A program made the translations under genes and the position numbers. Shown in pieces: positions 49,190 to 57,649 of a DNA stretch of 64,000 nt. Numbering within the stretch: position 1 is the stretch's first letter; every line of letters begins with the position of its first letter. Under the pieces are notes generated by a model. It saw only the letters and a list, made by a program, of their open reading frames with translations. It made no database searches and was not told where the DNA came from. Source of the stretch: Ancylomarina euxina (GTDB taxonomy: Bacteria > Bacteroidota > Bacteroidia > Bacteroidales > Marinifilaceae); the NCBI RefSeq assembly GCF_003863355.1, contig NZ_QQWG01000002.1, forward strand, positions 248,001-312,000, written 5' to 3'.

Positions 49190-50224
49190 CTAGAAGAAGA
49201 TATTAAAAATAAAGCCAACAGCAAGAATTCCTGTTGCGACTACACCAATAAAGATAAGAATCAATGGCATTTTTAAAACCTTTTTCAGAATAATAATCTC
49301 TGGCAGAGATAAGCCGATCACTGACATCATAAAGGCTAAAGCCGTTCCAAGTGAAGCCCCTTTTTCTATCAATACACTAACAATAGGAATAATTCCGGCA
49401 GCATTGGAATACATTGGGATTCCAATAAGAATGGATAGAGGTACAGAATACCAGGCAGATTTACCCATTAGGTTTGCCATGAAATCTTCAGGAACATAAC
49501 CGTGAGCAGCAGCACCTATGGCTACACCAATCACGATATAAAGCCAAATTTTCCCAACAATTTCTTTTACGGTTTCAAACCCAAGTTTGATTCTATCTGA
49601 GAAAGAAATTTTCGTTTCGTCAAGACCAGATTGTCCTGTTTTCACTTCGAATACCCATTCCTGAATATACTTCTCAAGCTTAAGAACGCCGATAATCCAA
49701 CCTGCAAAAATGGCAATTAATAGCCCTGTAAGGGTATAAATAATTGCTGTTTTCCATCCGAAAAGACCAACCAGCATAATTAGAGCAATTTCGTTGACCA
49801 TAGGTGCAGCAATAAGGAAGCTAAAAGTAACCCCCAGAGGCACACCAGCCTCAACAAAACCTAAAAACAAGGGAATGGCTGAGCATGAACAAAAAGGCGT
49901 TAAAACGCCTAAAAGTGCAGCCATAATATTACCCATAAAAGTAGATTTGCCCGCTAAAGCTTGTTTGGTTTTTTCAGGAGAGAAATAGCTTCGGATAATA
50001 CCCACACCAAAAATAACGAGAACTAAAAGTAAAATGACCTTTGGTACTTCGAAAATAAAGAAACGCAGGGTTTCACTCAGGTGACTCTTGGGCATCTGAA
50101 AAACAGAATCGATTAGAAAATCGGATATGCTTTGCAGATTGATATAAAGCAGGCACCAAACAGGTAAGAGTATAAGCACTGAAAACAGTTGCTTTTTATT
50201 TGTGATTTGTATTGATTTGATCAT
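49190..50224 (-). CDS. Permease of the ArsP_1 (DUF318) family
   Basis: A 344-residue inner-membrane permease with about eight to ten spans. The family motif is at TPFCSCSAIPLFLGFVEAGVPLG, with two Cys near the membrane, and IAAPMVNEIALIML follows. A second block, SNAAGIIPIVSVLI, is conserved. ArsP proteins export trivalent organoarsenicals; other members of the family are of unknown function. Placement 14 bases after arsG supports an arsenical role here. Confidence 0.85.
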   Translation of the reverse strand: MIKSIQITNKKQLFSVLILLPVWCLLYINLQSISDFLIDSVFQMPKSHLSETLRFFIFEVPKVILLLVLVIFGVGIIRSYFSPEKTKQALAGKSTFMGNIMAALLGVLTPFCSCSAIPLFLGFVEAGVPLGVTFSFLIAAPMVNEIALIMLVGLFGWKTAIIYTLTGLLIAIFAGWIIGVLKLEKYIQEWVFEVKTGQSGLDETKISFSDRIKLGFETVKEIVGKIWLYIVIGVAIGAAAHGYVPEDFMANLMGKSAWYSVPLSILIGIPMYSNAAGIIPIVSVLIEKGASLGTALAFMMSVIGLSLPEIIILKKVLKMPLILIFIGVVATGILAVGFIFNIFF

Positions 50225-50238
50225 GATACAGGAATAGC

Positions 50239-50943
50239 TTAGGCAATAAAGAAGATATATGAGAAATAGAGTCCGGCAAGAATGAAGATGACCGCAGCCA
50301 CTTTTCTAAACCAAAATTCGAATGCTTTAACCTTATTGTAGAATCCGCCTACACCTGATAAAGTAAAAGCTAATAGGTAGGCAATAATAATAACAGGAAG
50401 ACCAGTTGCAATAGCGTAAACAAATGGCAGGAATAAACCATCAGGCTGCGAAATACTAATAGGGATCAACATACCGAAATAAAGAATACCACTATATGGA
50501 CAAAATGCCAGAGCGAAAATGATACCCAACAACAAAGCTCCCCAATAGCTTCCCTTGATCTTTTCGCCATCAAGTTTTTCGGTGATTCGACCAACGCCAG
50601 GAAAGTTGAATGAAATGATATCAAGCATGAATACGCCAATGATAATAAGTACAGGACCTAGCAGGCGTTCGCCGTAAGAATGAAAGAATGATGAAACATC
50701 GAATTTACTTGCACCAAAATAAAGAATAACACCCAGTACCGTGTAACTAATTGCACGACCTAAGGTGTAAATAAGTCCGCTGATAAATATCTTTTTCTTA
50801 TCACCTAAGCTTTTGCTGATATAGGCTGTTGCAGTTATATTTGTAGCCAGAGGACAAGGACTTATTGCCGTCATTAAGCCTAAAATAAAGGCTGATAGTA
50901 TGGGCAGATTACTTTGAGAAAGCAGTTGATCTAAATATTCCAT
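50239..50943 (-). CDS. arsG: Aromatic arsenical efflux permease, ArsG family
   Basis: A 234-residue integral membrane protein of the DsbD/CcdA-related ArsG family. It begins with a short hydrophilic stretch, then AISPCPLATNITATAY and later FCPYSGILYFGML, the paired Pro-Cys half-sites of CcdA-like transporters. In Shewanella putrefaciens the ArsEFG trio gives resistance to nitrated aromatic arsenicals such as roxarsone, with ArsG as the efflux part. Here arsE and arsF are the next genes upstream (minus strand), which supports the assignment. Confidence 0.82.
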   Translation of the reverse strand: MEYLDQLLSQSNLPILSAFILGLMTAISPCPLATNITATAYISKSLGDKKKIFISGLIYTLGRAISYTVLGVILYFGASKFDVSSFFHSYGERLLGPVLIIIGVFMLDIISFNFPGVGRITEKLDGEKIKGSYWGALLLGIIFALAFCPYSGILYFGMLIPISISQPDGLFLPFVYAIATGLPVIIIAYLLAFTLSGVGGFYNKVKAFEFWFRKVAAVIFILAGLYFSYIFFIA

Positions 50944-51042
50944 TTTAATGATTTTAACAATAGCGTGTTCAATTTAATTCTCGTAGATTATAAATCCTAA
51001 GGTACTTAATTGATGCTAAGTTGTAATGATGAATATTGATAT

Positions 51043-51070
51043 CTGTTACACCCCAATTGAGGTGTAACAG
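51043..51070. other. Inverted repeat between arsF and arsG
   Basis: A perfect 10-bp arm, CTGTTACACC/GGTGTAACAG, around an 8-base loop, in the 169-base gap between arsF and arsG. It has no T-run on either strand. It could be an RNA stability hairpin or an operator. Confidence 0.5.
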
Positions 51071-51112
51071 AACCTGAAATTATAGAGATTTCAAGAAAAG
51101 AGAATCAGATAT

Positions 51113-51595
51113 CTAGTTATCTGATTTTAGAGTAGATTCCAACTTTTCAAGATAAGCTTGAGGATTATTGATTGCATTACGGAACGCGAAGTTTGTAAGA
51201 TCTTCAATCTTTCCTGACTTTGCATGTTTGATCATTAAACTAGATCCGGTAGCTTCAAATTCCTTGGCAAGCGATTTGTTTTCTTCTTGATCAATATTTA
51301 CATCGAAGAATTTAACATTCAATTTCTCAGCAAGTTTTTTTGCTTCAGAACCAACAACCTTGCAGGTTTTACATTTTCTATCGCCATGAAAGTAATAGAT
51401 GCCAGCAGTTTCAGTAGTAGATTCAGCGACTTTAGTATCGCTACATTTCGAAGGGCATTGTGAGCATTCTGTTTGGCAAGCCGCTTCTTCTACTTTTGCA
51501 GTTTCTTCTACTTTTTCAGTTTTTTTAGCATTCGACTGGCATGCGCCAAAACTTAGTGCAAGGGCAAGAACGGCTAGGCCTAAATAATTTTTCAT
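51113..51595 (-). CDS. arsF: ArsF-family lipoprotein, nitroaromatic arsenical reductase subunit
   Basis: A 160-residue protein with signal peptide and lipobox (MKNYLGLAVLALALSFGAC). The next 40 residues are cysteine-rich (CQTECSQCPSKC), and a thioredoxin-like domain follows, with DRKCKTCKVVG and FFDVNIDQEENKSLAKEFEATG. This matches the ArsF family named in Bacteroidota annotation. ArsF is thought to reduce the nitro group of aromatic arsenicals together with ArsE. It is 18 bases downstream of arsE. Confidence 0.82.
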   Translation of the reverse strand: MKNYLGLAVLALALSFGACQSNAKKTEKVEETAKVEEAACQTECSQCPSKCSDTKVAESTTETAGIYYFHGDRKCKTCKVVGSEAKKLAEKLNVKFFDVNIDQEENKSLAKEFEATGSSLMIKHAKSGKIEDLTNFAFRNAINNPQAYLEKLESTLKSDN

Positions 51596-51613
51596 TTTGC
51601 TTATTTTTTAGAA

Positions 51614-51850
51614 TTATAAAGATTTGATTAGTTCTTTTATTTCGGATACTGAAGGTACCTTACCACTAAATAATACCTTCTCGTTCACGACTAGGGCAGG
51701 TGTAGACATCACGCCATAAGAAAGAATCTTCATCATATCATCCACCTTGGTAATTGTGGCTTCAATGTTTAGTTCTTCGATAGCTTTTTGTGTAGCATCG
51801 TGTAGGGTGTTGCATTTTTTGCAACCAGGGCCTAATACTTTTATTTCCAT
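51614..51850 (-). CDS. arsE: Small thioredoxin/glutaredoxin-like protein ArsE
   Basis: A 78-residue redox protein beginning MEIKVLGPGCKKCNTLHDA, with a CKKC active site and the cis-Pro at STPALVVN. It belongs to the TM0996/MTH895-like thioredoxin group. An in-frame ATG 10 codons upstream gives a poor leader; the ATG at 51848-51850 is standard. It is expected to work with ArsF. It ends 18 bases before arsF and starts 36 bases after arsR. Confidence 0.85.
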   Translation of the reverse strand: MEIKVLGPGCKKCNTLHDATQKAIEELNIEATITKVDDMMKILSYGVMSTPALVVNEKVLFSGKVPSVSEIKELIKSL

Positions 51851-51886
51851 ATTTATAAAGTTTATAGAATGCGTTTGCATCCCTAA

Positions 51887-52210
51887 TTACTTGTGTTGAA
51901 TAATTTCATGCTCAGCCTTAAAAAGTGTTTCAAACACATTGCTAGCCTTTGCCCAATTCTCTTTATTCAGACAGTATTTAATCTTTGGAGGAACAATTTC
52001 TCCCTGAATTAAACCGGCTGCTTTCAACTCCTTAAGATGTTGAGAAAGGGTGGAGCGGGCTATCGGCACCTCCTCAGCTAAATCGCCACTGTAACAGCAT
52101 GATTGCTTTGATAAGAGTTTGCAAATGTAAACTCTCACAGGATGTGAAAGTGCTTTGGCAAAACGAGCCAATTGTTTTTCTTCTTCAGAATAAAATTCGT
52201 TATCGGTCAT
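51887..52210 (-). CDS. arsR: ArsR family transcriptional regulator
   Basis: A winged-helix repressor of about 107 residues. The recognition helix is in IARSTLSQHLKELKAAGLI; a CC pair (SKQSCCYSGDL) before it could bind As(III) or another thiophile. An ATG at 52222 is in frame too. I favour 52210, since an inverted repeat (TTTCGT-N6-ACGAAA, 52222-52239) overlaps the upstream ATG and looks like the operator. It heads the arsEFG operon. Confidence 0.88.
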   Translation of the reverse strand: MTDNEFYSEEEKQLARFAKALSHPVRVYICKLLSKQSCCYSGDLAEEVPIARSTLSQHLKELKAAGLIQGEIVPPKIKYCLNKENWAKASNVFETLFKAEHEIIQHK

Positions 52211-52221
52211 AGTATTTCGCA

Positions 52222-52239
52222 TTTCGTAAAAACACGAAA
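52222..52239. promoter_or_regulatory. Candidate ArsR operator
   Basis: TTTCGT and ACGAAA form a perfect 6-bp inverted repeat with 6-base spacer just before arsR; the surrounding TTCG and CGAA extend the symmetry. The position is right for autoregulation and it lies between divergent arsR and the GreA-like gene. Confidence 0.4.
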
Positions 52240-52377
52240 CGAAGTTAAGCTTTTATTTCAAAAATCAAATGGGCTGCTTCTTTTTTCTTAAATTTTAAGA
52301 TTGCAAATTCAGATAAAGCTTATCTTCGAGCTTAGAATTTTACAGCTGTGATTTTATCAGTAAGAAAAGACAAAAGG

Positions 52378-52839
52378 ATGCACACAAAAAAGGAGCTGAA
52401 AGGCCTGGTATACCATAAAATAATGGAAGAACTCGATCGTAAGATTGAGGTGATTAGAGAGGCAATAGCTTCAGCAAAGGACTCTAGAAACAACGATACC
52501 AAGAGTAGTGCGGGCGATAAGTACGAAACGGGACGTGAGATGATGCAGATAGAGATAGAAAAGAATGAAGTGCTATTGAACCAGACAGCCAAGCAAAGAA
52601 AAGAATTGGCCCGAATTGATACCTCAGAAGAATTCAATAAAGTGGCTTTTGGTAGTCTTGTTACGACGGATAAAGGCACTTATTTTATATCCATTGGCAT
52701 CGGTAAAATTCAGATCGATGATCAAATTTGTTATGCCATTTCTCTGGCTTCTCCAATTGGCGGTCTGTTAAAAGATAAAGCTATTGGCGATGAGCTTCAG
52801 TTTCAGGGGCGGACATTTAAAATAAGAGAAATCATATAA
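52378..52839 (+). CDS. GreA/GreB-like transcription factor
   Basis: A protein of 153 residues with the shape of Gre factors: an N-terminal coiled coil (KKELKGLVYHKIMEELDRKIEV and TKSSAGDKYETGREMMQIE) and a C-terminal FKBP-like domain (YFISIGIGKIQID... and ISLASPIGGLLKDKAIGDELQF). Bacteroidota members are often mislabelled 3-oxoacyl-ACP synthase. Acidic residues at the coiled-coil tip are present (AGDKYET). The frame is open to a GTG at 52348, but the ATG at 52378 is the natural start. A repeat array follows, and a second copy of its 3' end lies at 59643-59753. Confidence 0.82.
   Translation: MHTKKELKGLVYHKIMEELDRKIEVIREAIASAKDSRNNDTKSSAGDKYETGREMMQIEIEKNEVLLNQTAKQRKELARIDTSEEFNKVAFGSLVTTDKGTYFISIGIGKIQIDDQICYAISLASPIGGLLKDKAIGDELQFQGRTFKIREII
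52720..52828 (+). repeat. Direct repeat, copy in the intact GreA-like gene
   Basis: The 3' part of the GreA-like gene is repeated in the same orientation at 59643-59751. The two copies are identical over 29 bases (52736-52764 and 59659-59687) and diverge on both sides, more so toward the 3' end. Confidence 0.75.
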
Positions 52840-53625
52840 TTTGCTAGATCAGCATTGTTTGATGTGAGAAATAAAATGGCCTTATTCTTTTTGATTAATC
52901 ACAAGTTCTAGATCATTTGTAATTCTTATAAAAAGTATTGTTACACACTTGTTTGGTACCTGTTCTGTTGCAGTTACCTTATGCTTTTGCTTGTAAATAT
53001 GCTTTCCTCAACTCTTGGGAGATACTTCCTTAGCTCAAGCGATGCATATCTGCAAAGTAGAGAGAGCATTCTGCGCAACGGGGATATGTATCTAAACTCC
53101 AAGGGACATTCTCTTTACCCCACAGATTGTATTCTCAGCTCTTGAGATATACATCCTCTACTCTTGGTTGGTACATCCTCTGCTCTAGAGGAATACTTCC
53201 GCTGCACCTGTTTGGTACATGTTCTGCTTATGGGGAAGTACTCTGGGGACTAAAGAGAAGTATCTGTAGTGTAGAGAGTACTTCCTCTGTATGTTAGATA
53301 TGTGTCTATACTCTGCAGACTGTATCTAAGCACTTCAGATATGCCATGCAAGTCCAGAGGAAGGCTTATTCTTCTGTTCAGAGGTTTGTATATATGCTGG
53401 AGGTATCTATCTGAATAGCTGCGGAAGTTGCTTATTGCTAGCGTATGAATGTTGTCAGATGCCCTACAATCCATATTACCCTTGTGCAGACAGGGATTGT
53501 TTCCAAGTTTTTAATCGGTATTATGCCCTTTGAAATTCACCCAACCTTGATGAAAATCGTATAAAGCAAAGGGCCGATTCAAATCTATTTTGAAACAGCC
53601 CCTTTTTAATCATATTCAAATTAGA
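52840..53625. repeat. Degenerate 22-nt tandem repeat array (about 52948-53430) in a non-coding gap
   Basis: The 786-base gap after the GreA-like gene has no coding frame. From about 52948 to 53430 it can be cut into about 20 units, most exactly 22 bases long, each close to CCTCTGCTCTnGRGGRRTACWT. The cleanest run is 53154-53241: CCTCTACTCTTGGTTGGTACAT is followed by CCTCTGCTCTAGAGG..., CCGCTGCACCTGTTTGG... and GTTCTGCTTATGGGG.... Units share a pyrimidine-rich half, a purine-rich half and a TACWT end, but no two are identical. The period is not a multiple of 3, so it is not a coding repeat. A near-copy of 19 bases recurs at 52950 and 53209. The last 190 bases hold little beyond a possible terminator near 53571-53612. 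Confidence 0.7.
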
Positions 53626-54795
53626 TTAAAAAACCAATAATGGTGCAATAAACCCAATACTAAATCTTCCTGTATTTCTATCTGCCGCTGAAAACTGAGT
53701 TTCTGAATAACTAGAGTAGTTGTATTTTCTGGCTACATAACTGACATAAAATCTAAGGTTTAGATCTTTGAAAGGCGAATACTCTACGGTAGGAATTAAT
53801 CCATAGGTCGTAACCAATTTCTCATTTGAATTACCGTTAGATTTAGCATATGTATTGTTTGTCATAACAGTTAAAAGTATGTTAACGTTAGGCTGAATTT
53901 TATATTCTGCTCTCAACCAATGTTCAATATACTTAACATCTTCTGCCGGAGCTTGAAAGCCTGAGGTAATGATATTCGAAGCAATCCCTTTATTATCTAA
54001 AGCTTCGAAACTGTATTGAAAATCATACATAAGTGTCAAATTATTTGACTTGTACTTATTACCTAATACAAAATAGTGCATCACTTTGTTCTTAGCTTCA
54101 GTGAAGTAACTGTAACTATAAGCTGTTTTTATTTTCCCTTCAAATAAGCTTCCTCTCCAGGAAGATACAAACGCCAAAGGTGCTTTCGCAGCTGTAAGCC
54201 CAGAAATATCATATCCTTCATATTGAACATCTAACGATTTTGTTCTCGTATTTAATGCTTGAAGACCAAATGTGTTTTTTCCGTCTTTTAAAGTATGAGA
54301 AATAGTTGCACCTATCAAATAGTTGTCTGCATATTCTATAAGGTCATTATATTCTAAAATATCAATCGGATTTAAATCCAACTCCATTCCACCCCAATCA
54401 GTAGATTGTTTACCTAATGTAAGTTTAGTTTGAGGTGAAAGTGTGAAAACTAAATAAGCAAGATCAGTTGATCGACTCATATTGTCAAGATTTCCCACTT
54501 TATGCTCGCGAGTATATCTGTCTCGAAATCTGAAACTTACCTTTTCATGTATTTTACCTTTAATTTCCAATCGGAATTGATTGGAAGAAAAGTTAGAACT
54601 TTCATAATCTCCCTCTTCAAATTTATTATCAAATGCCAAACGGGTATTAAAAATAACATCAACATTTTTTAATAAAGATTGTTTTTCTACAGGAATTAAT
54701 GACTGGTACTCCAAGTCTGATTTATTTTCTTGTTTTTGCGCAACTGCAAAAATTGGCAGCAAAACAACTACTATATAAACAAAATATTTTTTCAT
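53626..54795 (-). CDS. Outer-membrane porin-like protein of the aspartate module
   Basis: A 389-residue beta-barrel protein with signal peptide (MKKYFVYIVVVLLPIFAVAQ). It has repeated amphipathic strands (FRLEIKGKIHEKVSFRFRDRY, TKLTLGKQSTDWGGMEL) and a C-terminal aromatic (FIAPLLVF). It is distantly like the porins of the glp block. It is downstream of ansB on the same strand across a 175-base gap with a hairpin, so it may be partly separate. It probably admits Asn, Asp or dicarboxylates. Confidence 0.75.
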   Translation of the reverse strand: MKKYFVYIVVVLLPIFAVAQKQENKSDLEYQSLIPVEKQSLLKNVDVIFNTRLAFDNKFEEGDYESSNFSSNQFRLEIKGKIHEKVSFRFRDRYTREHKVGNLDNMSRSTDLAYLVFTLSPQTKLTLGKQSTDWGGMELDLNPIDILEYNDLIEYADNYLIGATISHTLKDGKNTFGLQALNTRTKSLDVQYEGYDISGLTAAKAPLAFVSSWRGSLFEGKIKTAYSYSYFTEAKNKVMHYFVLGNKYKSNNLTLMYDFQYSFEALDNKGIASNIITSGFQAPAEDVKYIEHWLRAEYKIQPNVNILLTVMTNNTYAKSNGNSNEKLVTTYGLIPTVEYSPFKDLNLRFYVSYVARKYNYSSYSETQFSAADRNTGRFSIGFIAPLLVF

Positions 54796-54922
54796 CTTTT
54801 CATGAATTTTATATTTATCGTATAGGTAGCTTAACTATAAGAACTGCAAATTCAATCCAAAACAGAAGCTCAGAAATTTAATTTTCACCACTTTTGATTG
54901 TAAACTGAAAGTGAAGTTTCTA

Positions 54923-54960
54923 AACAAGGAGTCACAAAAAGAAGACTCCTTGTTTTTTTT
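54923..54960. terminator. Hairpin between ansB and the porin gene
   Basis: AACAAGGAGTC/GACTCCTTGTT is a perfect 11-bp stem with a 10-base loop. Its T-run is on the plus strand, while the neighbouring genes are on the minus strand, where only TTT follows. It may be a partial terminator or attenuator for the minus-strand transcript. Confidence 0.5.
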
Positions 54961-54970
54961 AAATTTAATG

Positions 54971-56050
54971 TTAATAGTCGAAAAAGTTAGTTTGAATTTT
55001 AGCGCGATCACTCGTTTCCATTAAAGATAACATCAATAAAATTCTTGCTTTTTGAGGATTCAGATCATCTCCAACAACAAAACCAAGTGCAGCATCATCT
55101 ACTTCATTAAACAATGTTGTTCTACCTGATCCCGTTCTATTAGAACGACAAACAATAATGCCTTTTTTAGATGCCTTTTCAAGAGAATTACCAACAGCCG
55201 CATTAAAATTACCATTCCCCATTCCAGCATAAACAATCCCCTTAACGTTTGTATTCAATAGGGCATCAACTGTAACCGGACTAGCATCGGCATATCCGTA
55301 TATAATTTCGACTTGAGGTAAAGAGGTCGCTTTGGTTACATCGAATTTTTTTACAGGATTACGTAATGATTGATAATAGTAATTTACTTTCCCATCATAT
55401 ATTAAACCAATTGGACCGAAATTGCGGGAATCAAAAGTTGACGTACTCGTAGTAATTGTTTTTGTTACATCTCTACCATCAAAAACCAACTCATTCATTG
55501 CTACTACAACGCCTTTACCCTGACTATTAGGATCTGCAGCAACGATCACTGCGTCTAATAAGTTTTTATTGCCATCTTGACTCATTGCTGTAGAAGCACG
55601 CATAGCCCCAACTAATACCACTGGCTTGTCAGACAATGCTGTTAAATCAAGAAATGTAGCTGTCTCTTCCATCGTGTCAGTACCATGAGTAATGACAATA
55701 GCGTCTGCAGAATCTTCTTCAAAAATCTCATTTATTCTTTTTGAAAGTTTCAACCAAACTTCAACACTCATATCCTGACTACCAATTTTAGCAATTTGTT
55801 CTCCTTTAATTTGGGCTTTATCGTGAATTTGAGGTACAGCACTTAATAAAATATCAATCGATAATTTCCCAGCAGTATAAGCAGCTTTAGTTGCTGATTC
55901 TCCTGCACCTGCAATAGTACCTCCAGTTGCAAGAATGGTTACTCTTGGCAATGTCTTAGTCATTTTCTTTTTAGTTTGAGCCTGCGTTTGTAATGTGAAA
56001 ACAAACAAAAACAGTACTAATACGCCCTTTTTTATTACACTAGTTTTCAT
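54971..56050 (-). CDS. ansB: L-asparaginase type II, periplasmic
   Basis: A 359-residue asparaginase with signal peptide (MKTSVIKKGVLVLFLFVFTL...TQAQ). Catalytic motifs are VTILATGGTIAGAGES (first Thr), VITHGTDTMEETATFL (Thr-Asp pair) and VLVGAMRASTAMSQDGNKNLLDA (Lys/Ser region). It splits asparagine into aspartate and ammonia, type II enzymes having high affinity. Located 85 bases downstream of aspA, it would feed aspartate to that enzyme in the same compartment. Confidence 0.94.
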   Translation of the reverse strand: MKTSVIKKGVLVLFLFVFTLQTQAQTKKKMTKTLPRVTILATGGTIAGAGESATKAAYTAGKLSIDILLSAVPQIHDKAQIKGEQIAKIGSQDMSVEVWLKLSKRINEIFEEDSADAIVITHGTDTMEETATFLDLTALSDKPVVLVGAMRASTAMSQDGNKNLLDAVIVAADPNSQGKGVVVAMNELVFDGRDVTKTITTSTSTFDSRNFGPIGLIYDGKVNYYYQSLRNPVKKFDVTKATSLPQVEIIYGYADASPVTVDALLNTNVKGIVYAGMGNGNFNAAVGNSLEKASKKGIIVCRSNRTGSGRTTLFNEVDDAALGFVVGDDLNPQKARILLMLSLMETSDRAKIQTNFFDY

Positions 56051-56135
56051 AATTAATAAGTTTTAAATTTATTATTGGTTCTGCCGCTTCTCTTCATTAT
56101 TTTATCCCATCTCATTTCGATTTAGTTGTTTACAA

Positions 56136-57623
56136 TTATTTGTCTTCATATTTTGATTTATCCAATCCAGTCATATTCTTTGGTGATAATAACACCTTTA
56201 TTTGTTGCTCTGTGAGCAGTTTTTTCTCTCTTACCAATTCTAAAATTCCTTTACCCGTCGCTTTGGCTTCTTTGGCTAATTCATCACCAACATGATGCCC
56301 CAAGACAGGATTTAAAGCGGTAACAATACCAATAGTGGTTTCTAAATTTCGTTTATGAACTTCCTCATTAACAGTAATGCCATCAATACATTGAATTCGA
56401 AAAGTTCTCATCGTATTGGTCAGTATTTTTTGTGATTCAAAAATAGAAAGCCCCACAACTGGTTCGTATGCATTCAATTGTAAATCACCATCAGATGCTG
56501 CAATATTTACAGTTACGTCATTTCCAATAACACGGTAGCTCACAAAAGCCATCAATTCGGGGATTACCGGATTTACTTTTCCAGGCATAATAGATGAACC
56601 AGGTTGTCTTGCTGGAAGGTTAATCTCAAATAAACCATTCCTTGGTCCCGATGACAGAGTAATTAAATCATTTGATATCTTCGACAAGGTTGTAGCTAAG
56701 GTTTTTAAGGCCGAAGAATACACTACAAATCCTTGCAGACTAGACGTAGCTGCAATCATATCATCAGCATTAACCACATCATAACCCGAAATTTTTCTAA
56801 GATGTTCAATCACATATTTGTCATAACCTTCAGGTGTATTCAAACCTGTACCAATTGCTGTACCACCCATGTTAAGGACCATTAGGGATTTACTTGCATG
56901 TTCAATATTAGCAATATCCCATTCCAACATTGCAGCAAAAGAATGAAATTCCTGCCCAACGGTCATGGGTACGGCGTCCTGGAATTCAGTACGACCCATT
57001 TTCACGATATCGATATTTGCATGACCCAATTTTCTGAAAGAATTTTTCAGTTCATTAAGCTCTTTTACTAAGCGATCATTATGCAACAACATACCCAACT
57101 TTAATGATGAAGGATATGTATCATTGGTTGATTGCGACATGTTCAAATGATCATTAGGAGAAATCTTCTTATATTTCCCTTTCTGTTGTCCGGACTTTTC
57201 AAGTGCAATATTCGCTAATACCTCATTGACATTCATATTTGTTGATGTACCCGCACCTCCCTGATATAGGTCAATATTAAACTGATCAAGAAAATTTCCG
57301 GCAATTAATTCTTGACATGCATCTTCAATCGGTTTCAAAATTTCCGGCTTCATTTTTCCGGCTTCCGTGTTTGCCTGAGCACAAGCTAATTTCACCATTC
57401 CCCATGCCTTAATAAAGTCTGGATAATCATTTATATATTGGCCAGAGATCTGAAAATTCTCCATTGCTCTTGCAGCTTGCGCTCCGTAGTAGGCGTCTTT
57501 GGGAACTTTAATATCACCCAACAAATCTGTCTCAGTTCTATACTCCTGCGAAAACCCATTAAATATAACACAGCAAATAAGAAGCAAGCTTAACAAAATC
57601 GTTCGTTTAATTACATTTTTCAT
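56136..57623 (-). CDS. aspA: Aspartate ammonia-lyase with an N-terminal signal peptide
   Basis: A 495-residue aspartase, converting aspartate to fumarate and ammonia. Signatures are MGRTEFQDAVPMTVGQEF (DAVPMT favours aspartase over fumarase), GTSTNMNVNEVLAN and the active-site loop GSSIMPGKVNPVIPE. The first 25 residues (MKNVIKRTILLSLLLICCVI...GFSQ) form a clear signal peptide, and mature enzyme starts near EYRTETDLLG, the usual start of cytosolic AspA. The enzyme therefore appears exported. It lies 26 bases downstream of dcuB. Confidence 0.93.
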   Translation of the reverse strand: MKNVIKRTILLSLLLICCVIFNGFSQEYRTETDLLGDIKVPKDAYYGAQAARAMENFQISGQYINDYPDFIKAWGMVKLACAQANTEAGKMKPEILKPIEDACQELIAGNFLDQFNIDLYQGGAGTSTNMNVNEVLANIALEKSGQQKGKYKKISPNDHLNMSQSTNDTYPSSLKLGMLLHNDRLVKELNELKNSFRKLGHANIDIVKMGRTEFQDAVPMTVGQEFHSFAAMLEWDIANIEHASKSLMVLNMGGTAIGTGLNTPEGYDKYVIEHLRKISGYDVVNADDMIAATSSLQGFVVYSSALKTLATTLSKISNDLITLSSGPRNGLFEINLPARQPGSSIMPGKVNPVIPELMAFVSYRVIGNDVTVNIAASDGDLQLNAYEPVVGLSIFESQKILTNTMRTFRIQCIDGITVNEEVHKRNLETTIGIVTALNPVLGHHVGDELAKEAKATGKGILELVREKKLLTEQQIKVLLSPKNMTGLDKSKYEDK

Positions 57624-57649
57624 CGTTTTGGGATTTAATAATTAGATAT

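Noticed and set aside
52948-53430. Possible CRISPR array
   Set aside because: No two units are identical, there is no constant repeat with unique spacers, and no cas gene is nearby.
53250-53474. A 74-codon minus-strand frame
   Set aside because: It lies in the degenerate 22-nt repeat array, whose period is not a multiple of three, and has no recognisable domain or start signal.
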